Source: Prorocentrum cordatum
Taxonomy: Eukaryota > Sar > Dinophyceae > Prorocentrales > Prorocentraceae
Length of the DNA stretch: 64,000 nt
Direction: 5' to 3'
Assembly: GCA_963575745.1 (NCBI GenBank)
Contig: CAUYUJ010004536.1
Location: 499,963-563,962, forward strand
Below the pieces are notes generated by a model. That model worked only from the letters and a program-made list of their open reading frames with translations. It did no database searches and had not been told where the DNA came from. A program made the position numbers and the translations under genes. This document shows positions 50,291 through 59,968 of this stretch, piece after piece (position 1 is the stretch's first letter; each line of letters begins with the position of its first letter).

Positions 50291-51290
50291 AGGAGGGGAG
50301 GAGGGGGAGGAGAGAAGAAGATACAAAAAAGATGACGACACCGAGGACGAGACACCGACACGAAGTGGAAACGCGCGTTGCATGTTTTGGCTCCCCTGAG
50401 CCCTGGGACATGATATGTCAAGCGTTACGGCGTCCTGTGCGCTCTTCGACCCGTCGCCATTTAGAGTGCTGGGTTGGTACGGTGACGACGGGACTTGCAG
50501 CAGGCAGCTGGATATGATCCTCAGCCTCCCAACCTCAATGACTTCGTATCCTGCCCAGGACGATTCTTTCCTCACCCCAACATTCTGTCAGTGACGTCTT
50601 CCCGTTTTGCGCACCAGACTGCCCTCGACCTTTCCCCTTAACCTCGCCCCATCTTCATGTTTCCGCCCTCTGCTCCCCCCTGTCCATTTCCATTCTGCTT
50701 CAGGTCGGGTGTTGCTAGAAGTGCCACTGGCCCAAGGTGCCCCCAGGATTTCGGAGGGGGGGCCCAGACGGCCTCCAGGGCGCCCCTTACGAGGCCCAGA
50801 GGGCCCCAGGGGGCTCCAAAATGTAGCGAAAAGCTGGGGGCACCTTGGACTGGGGCACTTCTAGCGACACCCGATCATGGGCCGTGCAACAGCTTGCTAG
50901 TCCACGCGCGGCATCCACGAAACTCGCCGACCCCTGAAAGACGCCGCGGCCCGCCGTGCACCGATGCTCGAGCTCGGCGCTGGCCTTCGCATGCCGTGGT
51001 ACCTCGGCGCTCGCTTCGTGCCGGGGTGGCAGCTCGTTCCAAAAGGGGCGTGCTGCTGGACTCGGGGCGGAGATTGAGAGGCCCTTTCTTCCGGGTGCCC
51101 CCCCATCCTGTCCGCCAGGTGTGTCAGGCGCGGGTCCAGGTGTGGAGCCCGAACCTGGCAGGGGTGATGGCATGCTTCGGCCGAGACGGACACTCTGAGT
51201 GCGGTGACGGGTTGTGTTCCTGAGCCTCCAGAGAAAACGCCCGCGACGCGACTTGAACCTGCCCCCCCCCAAGCGGTCTCTGCAGCTAAT
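50291..51290. other. unassigned stretch with F13 repeat
   Basis: F13 is at 50722-50876 (CCCAAGGTGCCCCCAGGATT, inverted by GGGGCACCTTGGACTGGGGC). At 50455-50515 a piece like 21370-21420 recurs (GAGTGCTG, GGCAC/GGTAC, GGGACTTGC). Frames at 50900-51230 are open on both strands without a domain. Confidence 0.5.
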
Positions 51291-51291
51291 C

Positions 51292-51446
51292 TTAAGTCGG
51301 TCGTGTCCCCCTTACAAGCGGAATTTGGAAGACAAATGAAACATATCCAACACATGTTCAAACATATTCAAACATAGTCTAAAAGTCGTGCTCTGGCTAT
51401 GTTCTGACTTTTTGAAATTCCCCCTGTAGAGGGACACGCCCGACAG
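51292..51446. mobile_element. F1 element, copy k
   Basis: TTAAGTCGGTCGTGTCCCCC and CCTGTAGAGGGACACGCCCG are the ends. AGCTAA flanks both sides (short target duplication). Confidence 0.75.
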
Positions 51447-51582
51447 GAAGCTAAGATGGCTGTCTTTAGGGCGGATTTTGCGGACTCAACCGACTCAACC
51501 TGTTTTTGCATCATCGTCATCATCATCGTCATCATCGTCGTCATGATATTCATCATCGCCCGCGTCATCGCCATCATCATCA

Positions 51583-51805
51583 TAATCTACGCGCCCACCT
51601 TCGCTACTAGACTGGGTCCGAGGGACCAAAAGCATTGTTTTGTTTGCTGGTTGGAGCGAACGTAAGGTTTAAGGTGAGAGAGAGCGGGTTTCCATAGGGA
51701 ACAACATTGGGGCGGCTGGAGCCGCTCTCCCCCAAGGAGGGATGCATCCCCTTGACGGGAGGCCGACCGACCGAGGGGCGATGCATCCCTCTGGCCGATC
51801 CCCCC
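51583..51805 (-). repeat. split direct repeat B2
   Basis: 223 bases from TAATCTACGCGCCCACCTTC to TGGCCGATCCCCC, repeated at 52178-52400 with a handful of changes. It forms the 3' terminus in element orientation. Confidence 0.92.
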
Positions 51806-51971
51806 CCTTGTAACAGAGGGGAAATGCCTCCCTCATGCGCGACCAACCACGGAGGGGAGATGCATCCCTCATGCGCGAAGTGTCGCGCTCGAGGCTTCGT
51901 CGCTTCGCTTACCCTCTTGGCCCCCCCCCAGCTTGCTGAATGCAAACCCAGGGCGGGAGGGTGGGAAAAAT

Positions 51972-52177
51972 CAAATCGCAAGGTGAGCGCGGCCACCGCG
52001 GCCCGTCGCCCCCCCTTCCTCGCAGCCCCTCGGCGCGGGCAGCGAAGGGGGGGGGCGCCCCCCCCCTCTCTTCGCCCCTGCGCCCCGAGCTGTATGCGCG
52101 GGCGACGTTTCCAAGGTGTCCGCGCGCGTACATCATGAAGCACTCACCCATGCCTGCCCGGGCCTAAAGTGCACCCA
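51972..52177 (-). repeat. split direct repeat A2
   Basis: 206 bases from CAAATCGCAAGGTGAGCGCG to CTAAAGTGCACCCA, matching 59969-60174 except for about two substitutions. It abuts B1 without a gap. Confidence 0.92.
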
Positions 52178-52400
52178 TAATCTACGCGCCCACCTTAGCT
52201 ACTAGACTGGGTCCGAGGGACCAAAAGCATTGTTTTTTTTGCTGGTTGGAGTGAACGTGAGGTTTAAGGTGAGAGAGAGCGGGTTTCCATAGGGAACAAC
52301 ATTGGGGCGGCTGGAGCCGCTCTCCCCCAAGGAGGGATGCATCCCCTTGACGGGAGGCCGACCGACCGAGGGGCGATGCATCCCTCTGGCCGATCCCCCC
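52178..52400 (-). repeat. split direct repeat B1
   Basis: Same sequence as 51583-51805. The A2/B1 junction GTGCACCCATAATCTACGCG joins the two outer ends of the element, as expected of a circle junction. Confidence 0.92.
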
Positions 52401-52496
52401 AACGCTGCTCACCCCCACGCCCCGCTCGCTCACCCAACGCTGTTCACTTACCGAGCAACACAATGTATAACGGCGCGTCGCAGCCACACGTGGGGG

Positions 52497-54794
52497 CTAC
52501 CCGCGGGCGAAGCGCCATGCGCTCTCCAAGCTGCCCGTCCAAATACGACTGTCCACGCCGATTCGCTTTGCTGGAAATCGATGTCGCCTCACAAACGCGT
52601 CACTTCCTAGCTGCCTCGAAATCCCGTCCGACCAATTGGTCCCCGAAGGCGTGAATTCCCACCACGTGGTGATCGAACGGCGGCTCGCCAAGAAATTAGT
52701 GAAAGCAATCGACCGATCCAGCGCGGCCGGCACCGCGCAGCCCATGACGTACGAATGCAGAGAGCTGGTATTGTCTATGAAACACAGCACGCGGCGGTTT
52801 GCCAGCCGCTTAGCGTGGCGCTGGTAGATGATGGGCGGCATCGCGCCCTCACACAGCGCGATGGGCTGGCCGCCCTGCCTCAAGCGCTCCTCACAGTAGC
52901 CCCGCATGCCCAGCAGAGCCCCGTCAAAAACGCAGAAGCCAGCTCGCCGATAGCCGTCGGCGCAATCTAACAACACGCACCCCCCTGTCGGCCACGCGTC
53001 ATTGTCAGCGCGCGCGTCAGAAGCAATGAGAATCAAAGGCTCGCTTCTCGGCGCGATCTCGGCCACGCGGCTCGGCATGTCTTGCAGAATTATATAAAAG
53101 AAATCGAGGGCGCGCACCAGGCAGTTGCTCAGGGTCCAAGGCGGCTGATCTGTGTACTGCCGTTGCCTCAGAGCCCCCATGCCTGCTTTGCCCACGCCGT
53201 GCCACGCCGCTCTGGCGATGAAGTTGAGGAGGCCTCTCAACTTGCTGGCGTCTCCGGGCGTGAGCCTGCCCTCGCTGCGCCTCGCCGCAATGAACGTCTT
53301 CGCCTTTTCGACGAGAGTGTCGCGCGCCCTGAAAGATATGACATTCGAGTCCAGCGAAGGGCCGAAGGTGTGCACGACGCCCAGAAAATCGCCGGACGGG
53401 CTCATCCTCCTCGTCTTCGAGGGAGCCACAGGCGTGCCCAACTCCGCGCAAAGGCACTGTGCGGCCTCCTGACCAGCGCCCCCAGCTGATTCAAAATCAG
53501 TAATATTCGCGTCGTCCACATACATGGCAAGCAAAAGCGACAACACGCGGCGCTGCACTGCCTGCAGGAATCCTCCCCATCGCGCGAACTGCATGACTGA
53601 CGCGGAGAAACCGAAAAGCAACGCCCACGCCACCTGGAACCTCCATTCTCCCGTGACAGGATCGCGGACCGCCACGACGTTCAAGCGCAAGTGATCTGGG
53701 TGCACTGGGACTGAGCGATAGGCCGACGGCAAATCTTCGCCCCCCGACACGAGCCTCTCGCGGGCCACGTCGGCACCAGCGTCCGCACACGCTTGCCGGA
53801 CCACCCTCGCATCGATGACAGGCTGGAATGGCGTACACATTCTTTGCCGCTCACAAAATGCCGTCGCTTCGTTCTGCCTACCCCGACGCCCGTCGTCGAT
53901 TCTCCTCCTTTTTCCAGAAGGCTGAATATGGCAAAACGCAGGAATCGGCGCCCACTGCCCCGCGCCGAACTCCGCATCAATGTCCGACTTGCTTCGCAGC
54001 GGTGCCGCCCAGCCTTTCTTGCACTCTTCCTCGCAGCTATCCCAGAGAAATTGGCCCTCCTCACTCGCGCGCTGGCGATCCAGTTCCGCCAGCAAGACTT
54101 TGGACTCTCCAAGCAGCGAGTGCACGGGCATGGGAGCTTCATACTCGGATGGTTCAAAAGCACCCGTATTCTCCATTACGCCAGTGATGCCAAAGCCGGT
54201 GACAAAGCGCAACGCCAGCTTTTGGTCTGGCCACCGCGCGAGCACCACCAGCACGGCAATGAGTCCGGCGTGAATATGCCCCGCCACGGCGCGCACAGTC
54301 GGACTCTGCCACTTCAAGAGCTCCGCCGTGAGGGGCTTGCACCGGCGACTAAGCTCTTGCAGCGCGTGCATGCTGCGCAACCGAAACTCCCTCAAGTCGC
54401 GCAGCTCTGCGGCGGTGGACTCCGCCGCAAATTTCAAGTCATGCGGAGCAGCAACGTCCTCATCGAACGGTAACTTCCCCCGCTTCGCGAAATCAACCGC
54501 GGCGCGGAAATGCTCTTCCTCATCCCGGCTGTGGCCCAGGAGAGGCGGCAACGCGTGCTTGGCCGAGAGCGCCCCGGCCTGTCGCCCCGCCGCGGCTTCC
54601 AGCATGGCAGACGTGCCCTGGCCTGCCGTGCTGCCAACTGGTCCAGCGATGCTGCGCTCGTCTAGCCACTTTGCGAAATCCACGAACGGCGACTGATTGA
54701 CTAGATCTTCCAATGACGGAAAAACAAAACTGCTCAGCCATTCCCTGGGGAACATGCTGACGACGCACTGCCGCAATTGGCGCTGCGACCACAT
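52497..54794 (-). CDS. reverse transcriptase and RNase H region
   Basis: The first ATG in the frame is at 54794, but the frame is open upstream to the TGA at 55080, so translation may begin in the gag-like region. Reverse transcriptase marks are EDLPSAYRSVPV (first catalytic Asp), ALLFGFSASVMQFARW and the YVDDANITDF box with the paired Asp. RNase H follows: LILIASDARADN, PIALCEGAM, VLCFIDNTSSLHSY and GTNWSDGISRQ supply the Asp, Glu, Asp and Asp residues. The TAG stop at 52497 lies just before repeat B1. The frame shows no internal break, so this part is the best preserved. Confidence 0.88.
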   Translation of the reverse strand: MWSQRQLRQCVVSMFPREWLSSFVFPSLEDLVNQSPFVDFAKWLDERSIAGPVGSTAGQGTSAMLEAAAGRQAGALSAKHALPPLLGHSRDEEEHFRAAVDFAKRGKLPFDEDVAAPHDLKFAAESTAAELRDLREFRLRSMHALQELSRRCKPLTAELLKWQSPTVRAVAGHIHAGLIAVLVVLARWPDQKLALRFVTGFGITGVMENTGAFEPSEYEAPMPVHSLLGESKVLLAELDRQRASEEGQFLWDSCEEECKKGWAAPLRSKSDIDAEFGAGQWAPIPAFCHIQPSGKRRRIDDGRRGRQNEATAFCERQRMCTPFQPVIDARVVRQACADAGADVARERLVSGGEDLPSAYRSVPVHPDHLRLNVVAVRDPVTGEWRFQVAWALLFGFSASVMQFARWGGFLQAVQRRVLSLLLAMYVDDANITDFESAGGAGQEAAQCLCAELGTPVAPSKTRRMSPSGDFLGVVHTFGPSLDSNVISFRARDTLVEKAKTFIAARRSEGRLTPGDASKLRGLLNFIARAAWHGVGKAGMGALRQRQYTDQPPWTLSNCLVRALDFFYIILQDMPSRVAEIAPRSEPLILIASDARADNDAWPTGGCVLLDCADGYRRAGFCVFDGALLGMRGYCEERLRQGGQPIALCEGAMPPIIYQRHAKRLANRRVLCFIDNTSSLHSYVMGCAVPAALDRSIAFTNFLASRRSITTWWEFTPSGTNWSDGISRQLGSDAFVRRHRFPAKRIGVDSRIWTGSLESAWRFARG

Positions 54795-55079
54795 CACGGG
54801 GAAGTGCCTCGATACCCGCGGCGCCTGCGCAAACGAAGACGCGCCGTCGCTCGGCGCCCCGCGCTGATGCGCTCGCGCCTGCGGTGCCGACACATCGGAC
54901 TCCTGCTCGCCCGATGACTGCGCTGATTGCGCCTGGCCGAGAACGCGCGCTTGCTGCGCGCGGAAACCTGGCTGGGCGCTGGGTGCGCCCGCCTGCGCTG
55001 GCGCAAAGAAGCCGTGCTCCGCTGGACAGGCAACGTGCCCCCCTGCCTCGGCGCTGTCCTCCGCCCTGGCGGGGCCCCT

Positions 55080-56630
55080 TCAATGCTGCGACAACGCGCC
55101 CTGCTCCGGGATCGGCGCCTTGCGGCACACGGCGGCGCAGTGATTCCTCATGCCGCAGACGCGGCCGCTCTTGCTCACGATCATGGAGCATGCGTGCTCC
55201 AGATTCTTCGGGCAGGGCTCCGGGCACGACCCCCGATTGAAATTCTTGCGCAGCTCCTTTCCGTTCTTGAGGTGGGTCGCCAAACCGGTGCTCGATCCCT
55301 TCTGCGCGCCCTTGGGGTTGCGCTGCCCGCGCCCTGCACCCGCGCCTCCCTGCTGCGCCGCAGGTGGCGGCGGGGCGCCCCGCGGGGCTCCGCGCGCGAA
55401 GTCCGCGGCAGGCCGCGCGTCGGGGGCTGGTGCGAAGCCGCGTGCGGGGATCTCCCACATGTGCTCCCTCCTTTCGAAGACATCCTTGATGATCTTTCCC
55501 AGCGACATGGACGTGCGGCGATGCCTGCACGCCGGTGGAACGTTCGCGACACTAGCCCCTCGCAGCTCGCGGATCGCGGCGCGCCTGTCAACCCACTGCT
55601 GTCGCTCCTCCTCATCCCGCTGTTGCAGCCACTGGAGGGCCTGACTCGGGGGAAGGATGGTGGCACACTGTGCGAGCCTCCTGTGGTAGGCGAGCACGAC
55701 ATCCAGCGGCACCTGACGCGCGACGGACCGCCGGTTGCCGCGCGCGATGCACCGCGTTCGCGCCTCGACGTAATCCGTGCTGTCGCGATCCATTGCCTCT
55801 GGTTCCGCTGGCTGCGGATCCAACTGGACGACGCCTGCACGCGCCGCGCGCGCTGGAAACGCCAGCGTCGCGATGCACAGCGCGCTGTTGCGCCTGCGCG
55901 CGCGTGCGCCAGCATCAGTGTGTGATGCAAATTGACATACGTTGCCACGTCTCTGCGCGGTTCCGTGTCGAATTCGTTCGCTTGCTCCCCTGTGACGAGG
56001 ACTAGCCCCTCCGCAATGCGCTGCCGCTTCCTCGTCATGGTCAGCTGATGCGTCAACGTCTTCACGCGGAAAACCGAATGCACCTGCGGACGCGCGCGCG
56101 AACGACCGCGCGGAGACGCGCGCAGCGCGCACAACGCCAACGCGTGCCTGCAGCAAACGCCGCGACAGCTCCTTTGAGATTCTGCTCACCAAGTGATCGC
56201 ACGGCTCAGTCTTGACCCCGAACCCCAGGCGATACCTCGCGTAAAACTTGGCGCGGATGTCTTTCAGGTCACTGTTGGGCAGGAGCGCATCGAGGTCATC
56301 ATCCTCGACGCCACGCTTCTTCCGCGTGTCGGAGATCGTTTCGGCCTGCCTCGCCGCGGCCCAGGCCTGGCGCAGCCGCGACGCTTGAATCCCTGGGAAA
56401 GAAAGGCCCTCGATCTTTTCGATTACCTTGGTTTCGACTTCCTGCTCCGACGTGAAGAAGTGTGTGAAATCAGCCATGCTCTCGAGGCCCGCGACTGACA
56501 CCAAGTGGGTGGCCACCTTGGGGTCCAACCGGAACGCGTTGCACAAAAGCGTAAACAGCTGTTCCGCGGCCTCGCGGCCTCCCGACACAGACGGCAGCTG
56601 CAACGCCTGCCCGCCGATCGAAAGCGCCAT
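55080..56630 (-). CDS. gag-like protein region
   Basis: ATG at 56630 (MALSIGGQALQLPSVSG). The product is assumed to be the structural protein of the element, by position and by a C-terminal Cys/His cluster: NFNRGSCPEPCPKNLEHACS, then VCGMRNHCAAVCR, a CCCH-like nucleic-acid-binding module. Between about 56100 and 55900 the sensible reading (RVKTLTHQLTMTRKRQRIAE, YVNLHHTLMLAHARAGA) is in a different frame, returning to the first frame afterwards. This implies two compensating frameshifts. The frame ends in a single TGA (55080-55082), beyond which the same frame runs into the reverse transcriptase. Confidence 0.65.
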   Translation of the reverse strand: MALSIGGQALQLPSVSGGREAAEQLFTLLCNAFRLDPKVATHLVSVAGLESMADFTHFFTSEQEVETKVIEKIEGLSFPGIQASRLRQAWAAARQAETISDTRKKRGVEDDDLDALLPNSDLKDIRAKFYARYRLGFGVKTEPCDHLVSRISKELSRRLLQARVGVVRAARVSARSFARASAGAFGFPREDVDASADHDEEAAAHCGGASPRHRGASERIRHGTAQRRGNVCQFASHTDAGARARRRNSALCIATLAFPARAARAGVVQLDPQPAEPEAMDRDSTDYVEARTRCIARGNRRSVARQVPLDVVLAYHRRLAQCATILPPSQALQWLQQRDEEERQQWVDRRAAIRELRGASVANVPPACRHRRTSMSLGKIIKDVFERREHMWEIPARGFAPAPDARPAADFARGAPRGAPPPPAAQQGGAGAGRGQRNPKGAQKGSSTGLATHLKNGKELRKNFNRGSCPEPCPKNLEHACSMIVSKSGRVCGMRNHCAAVCRKAPIPEQGALSQH

Positions 56631-56959
56631 CGCGCACGTGAGGACAAGTCGCAACGCCTCGCGCCCTCAAGATCGCTGGCACGTCTGCTCGCGCGCTGAA
56701 AGCAACGGCTTGCGCATGGCGTGCGCTGGCGTTATTGCGCGCTGCAACATGCGCTCACAAACTGCTGATGCAGCAAAATGCGCGGACATGGCCACGCCGC
56801 ACCGCTTGTGCGCTCATACTGCGCTTGCGCGGCCCCAGCGCAGGCTGCTGATGCAGCACCCGCGCACGCACGACAACTCTACGATTTCCGCTCGCGTGGG
56901 TCGCGCTGGTGCAATATACGCGCGAAAAGCGACCGCGCGGACATGGCCGCGCTGCAATG

Positions 56960-57583
56960 CTAGTGCGTACGGCCCTGCGCCCGCGCGGCTATCGCAAGCA
57001 CGGCATCCCGGGCCGCCAGTACCGACGGCTGGCACGCCGCATGTTCCAGCTCATGGGCTGCTCGGGCCAGGAACGCCGCGCGATTCTGGCACCTGCGGCA
57101 TACCAGATCACCGTCGGTCAATCTTCCGACCCACGTGGGGGAAGCCAACGTGACGTCGCACGCGTTCGTCAGCTGCTTCCCGTTGACTAAGACAGAAGTC
57201 TTCTCCGCCTTTCGTCGCTTGCGTGATCTGATATGCGGAGAGCCGCTGACTTCAATGGCGACGTGATGACGCTCATTCGTGACAATCCAGCCTAGCTCGG
57301 CGGGAATGCCGATCGTTGCCCCGTCGCAAACCTTGGGCAAAGCGCACGAGCGACGCGCGCGCTCGCCATGCAACGGCGCTGGCGAGAAGACCGCTGCTGA
57401 TGCGGGGTTCAGTCTGGCTGGCTGCGACGGTGGCGCTGGGTGCGCCTGCACAGCGACCGAACGCTTTGCTCGCATGACGCGGCTTCGGGCGCTATTTGCG
57501 CCGGCCTGCGGGGCGCCCGCTACCGTGTCTCCCACGGCCGATGATGGCGCGGAGTGCGCCTGAACGAAACGGCGGCGCTGCAC
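56960..57583 (-). CDS. small ORF of the retrotransposon, unknown function
   Basis: An open frame of about 207 codons in the same frame as the recombinase, separated from it by a TAA at 57593. It contains IGIPAELGWIVTNERHHVAI, LTNACDVTLASPTWVGRL and a CxxC pair (LVCRRC). The first codon is GTG, so it may be the C-terminal part of the recombinase protein cut off by a stop, not a separate gene. Confidence 0.5.
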   Translation of the reverse strand: MQRRRFVQAHSAPSSAVGDTVAGAPQAGANSARSRVMRAKRSVAVQAHPAPPSQPARLNPASAAVFSPAPLHGERARRSCALPKVCDGATIGIPAELGWIVTNERHHVAIEVSGSPHIRSRKRRKAEKTSVLVNGKQLTNACDVTLASPTWVGRLTDGDLVCRRCQNRAAFLARAAHELEHAACQPSVLAARDAVLAIAARAQGRTH

Positions 57584-57592
57584 ATGCGCACA

Positions 57593-59908
57593 TTACGCTC
57601 CCCCCCGGCGCTGCGTGCGCCTGCACCGCTGTTGTTGCTGCAGCGGGCTGCACATACGCCCGCGACGGTGACGCTGCCTGCGCCTGCGCGGTAAAGAAGC
57701 GCTCCGCGCACGACGACCCCTGGCGCTGCGTGCGCCCGCCTGCGCTGATGCTGCTGCAACAACGTCGCCCCCAAGGGCTGACGTTGGCGCTGCATGCGCT
57801 CGCGCTGCTGCTGCAGCTGCCTGCGCATACGCCCGCGACGGTGACGCTGCCTGCGCCTGCGCGGCAAAGAAACGCTCCGCGCGAATTACAAAGCCCCTGG
57901 CGCCGCATGCGCCCGCCTGCGCTGCTGCTGCAACAACATCGCCCCCAAGGGGTGACGTTGGCGCTGCCTGCGCCTGCGCTGCTGCTGCCGCAGGGGCAGC
58001 TCCAACCGCTGGCGCCGCTGCTCCCGCAAGCTCCCCGGCACTCGGCTGTGCTGCCGGCTTTGCCCGCTCGACGGGCAACGCTGCGGATGACTGGCTGTCT
58101 CTTTCCTCATCGCTGCCGATCTCGCCTTCCTCTAGCGCGCGTTTACCAGCGATCCCGCGCAGGCGCTGCGCCCGCCGCGGCCGCTGCGGCGGCTGGGCAG
58201 CGCGGCGGCCCCGGCTGCGGAACTGTCGCCTCAGCGCTGCGCTCTGCTCCCCGTAATTGGACGCGGTGAACGCGCCAAACCGCCGGCGCGCCAGCTCTTT
58301 CTTTACCGCCGGCGGCAGAAACTTCGCGGGCTCGGGCGCGCCCTGTGCCGCCAGCAGCTGCATCGCGCGGCGCCGCGCGCCCGCTGCGACCTCCTGCGCG
58401 GCTGGCGTATCCCACCAAGCTTTGACCCCTTCGAATCGCAGGGGGGCTGGCAAGCTGGCCACGGCCTCGTGAAACACTTCGTGCATGTACAGACGGACGA
58501 AACCCTGCTGCTCACGTCTGGTTCCAGCGCATCGCAACGGCATCATGTTCGGGGCGCCGGTGCTTCCGCCACCATCGCGGGGCGTCCAGCCCCCGCCAAC
58601 AACGCGCTCTGTCCACGGAAGCTGCACGCTTTCCGCCAACGTCGGCATGAAACGCCTCAGGCTGTACGACGTGATCAGTTTCCTCTCGAGCGGTGAATTC
58701 AGACAAAGGCCGATCTCAGACTGCAGAAACTTTGAGAAGTGCGCGAGACGCCAGAGCTGCCCCGTATCCTCGTGCGCCGCGAGGCCCCTTGGCAGGGGGG
58801 CGCCTTCGCCGGCAGCCCCTGCGCGCTTATGCCACGCGTCCCAGAGCACATCCGCTGCGCAACGCGGCTCCGCGGTCCGCACCAGGCACCAATCGAAACA
58901 TCCGCCGCGCTTTCCGCGGTAACATCTGAACCAGGCCAGCGCTCTCGTCCTTTCAATCGGGTACGACCGTGACAAATGCTGGAATCTCAGCCACCCGTGG
59001 CACAGCGCGATCGCTGCAGCGGCGGGAACCTCGAGCCAACCGCGCTGCGCTGCCTGTGCGGCAAGTATCTGATGCAGGAACGATACCATGCACGGCTCGA
59101 GCACGGTCGCTTGCCGCAACTCCCCCCCCGCTTTGCTCGCGGGCCGCGCGTCTGGCTTCATCGCGTCTTCGAGCGCGAACGGCGCACCGAGATACTTCTG
59201 CAGCCACTTCAACCGATTCCACACGCGCACCCCGGAGGCTTGTTCACCGCACATATGACATATGAACTCGTCCACCATCAGTGTGCTGCCAGCAGCCTCC
59301 GCGGAGAGGGGCTCGAGCTGCCGTGCTCGGGCCCACGCCTCCCATCTCGCCCAGACGCGCAGCGCGTCCCGGACCCCCGCGCTCGCGAAGCGCGCCAGCC
59401 TCTTCGCCGCCGCGGACCCGGGTCCGCACAAGCGCTGCGCCTGGCCCTCGGGGAGCCCCCGCGCCAAGCCGTGCGCTGGGCCCCAGGACGCGGACAGCTG
59501 CACCGCTGCCCCGGCCGCGCTGGCGCGCTGCGCGGCGTCCGCCTCCTCTGTGCCGGAGGCGCTCGCCGCCGCGCGCTGCACGCCGCGCCCCCCTCTTGGC
59601 GGGCGCAAGCCAGGGAGGACCATCGCCAGCGCGCGTGGCGGAGCGTCCGCCTTGCGCGCGGGCGGCGCTGACTGCGCCTCGCGGGCCACCCTGTGCCACG
59701 CTGCCACTCGCGGATGCCCCGCGAGCTGCCGAGCTCGCCGCCACGCCTCCTCCTGTCCCGAGGCCGCGGCTGCCTCCACCGTGGTAAAGAAAAATGCCAG
59801 GTCGTCGACGTCCTCGATGCCCACCTCCCTGACGAAACACCAGAAGCGAGCGCGCGCGTCGACCGGCAACGTACTCCCTATGGCGGCCAATCCACATTCG
59901 CCTGCCAT
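57593..59908 (-). CDS. tyrosine recombinase of the retrotransposon
   Basis: The ATG at 59908 (MAGECGLAAIGSTLPVDARA) lies just inside repeat A1; the frame is open further up but that part is within the repeat. A DNA-binding helical domain is suggested by ALRVWARWEAWARARQLEP to WNRLKWLQKYLGAPF. The catalytic domain follows: CHGWLRFQHLSRS carries the first Arg region, SYSLRRFMPTLAE matches the His/Ser-x-x-Arg box, and LYMHEVFHEAV may hold the tyrosine. The Ala/Gln-rich tail is built on a tandem DNA repeat (57651-57996). Its family role is to insert the circular DNA copy into the genome. Confidence 0.75.
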   Translation of the reverse strand: MAGECGLAAIGSTLPVDARARFWCFVREVGIEDVDDLAFFFTTVEAAAASGQEEAWRRARQLAGHPRVAAWHRVAREAQSAPPARKADAPPRALAMVLPGLRPPRGGRGVQRAAASASGTEEADAAQRASAAGAAVQLSASWGPAHGLARGLPEGQAQRLCGPGSAAAKRLARFASAGVRDALRVWARWEAWARARQLEPLSAEAAGSTLMVDEFICHMCGEQASGVRVWNRLKWLQKYLGAPFALEDAMKPDARPASKAGGELRQATVLEPCMVSFLHQILAAQAAQRGWLEVPAAAAIALCHGWLRFQHLSRSYPIERTRALAWFRCYRGKRGGCFDWCLVRTAEPRCAADVLWDAWHKRAGAAGEGAPLPRGLAAHEDTGQLWRLAHFSKFLQSEIGLCLNSPLERKLITSYSLRRFMPTLAESVQLPWTERVVGGGWTPRDGGGSTGAPNMMPLRCAGTRREQQGFVRLYMHEVFHEAVASLPAPLRFEGVKAWWDTPAAQEVAAGARRRAMQLLAAQGAPEPAKFLPPAVKKELARRRFGAFTASNYGEQSAALRRQFRSRGRRAAQPPQRPRRAQRLRGIAGKRALEEGEIGSDEERDSQSSAALPVERAKPAAQPSAGELAGAAAPAVGAAPAAAAAQAQAAPTSPLGGDVVAAAAQAGACGARGFVIRAERFFAAQAQAASPSRAYAQAAAAAARAHAAPTSALGGDVVAAASAQAGARSARGRRARSASLPRRRRQRHRRGRMCSPLQQQQRCRRTQRRGGA
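57651..57996. repeat. two tandem copies of a 173-base repeat in the recombinase tail
   Basis: CGCCCGCGACGGTGACGCTG, GCGCTCCGCGC and CAACAACGTCGCCCCCAAGG recur with a period of 173 bases. Since 173 is not a multiple of three, the second copy is read in another frame. Confidence 0.8.
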
Positions 59909-59968
59909 CGCCACCGCCAAGCAAATGGATGCGAAGCGCAAAAGACAGCAGAGAAACCCGAGAAAAAA

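Noticed and set aside
50897-51272. Open frames on both strands (for example ELPPRHEASAEVPRHAKASA)
   Set aside because: No domain, no splice context, and overlapping frames are equally plausible in GC-rich DNA.
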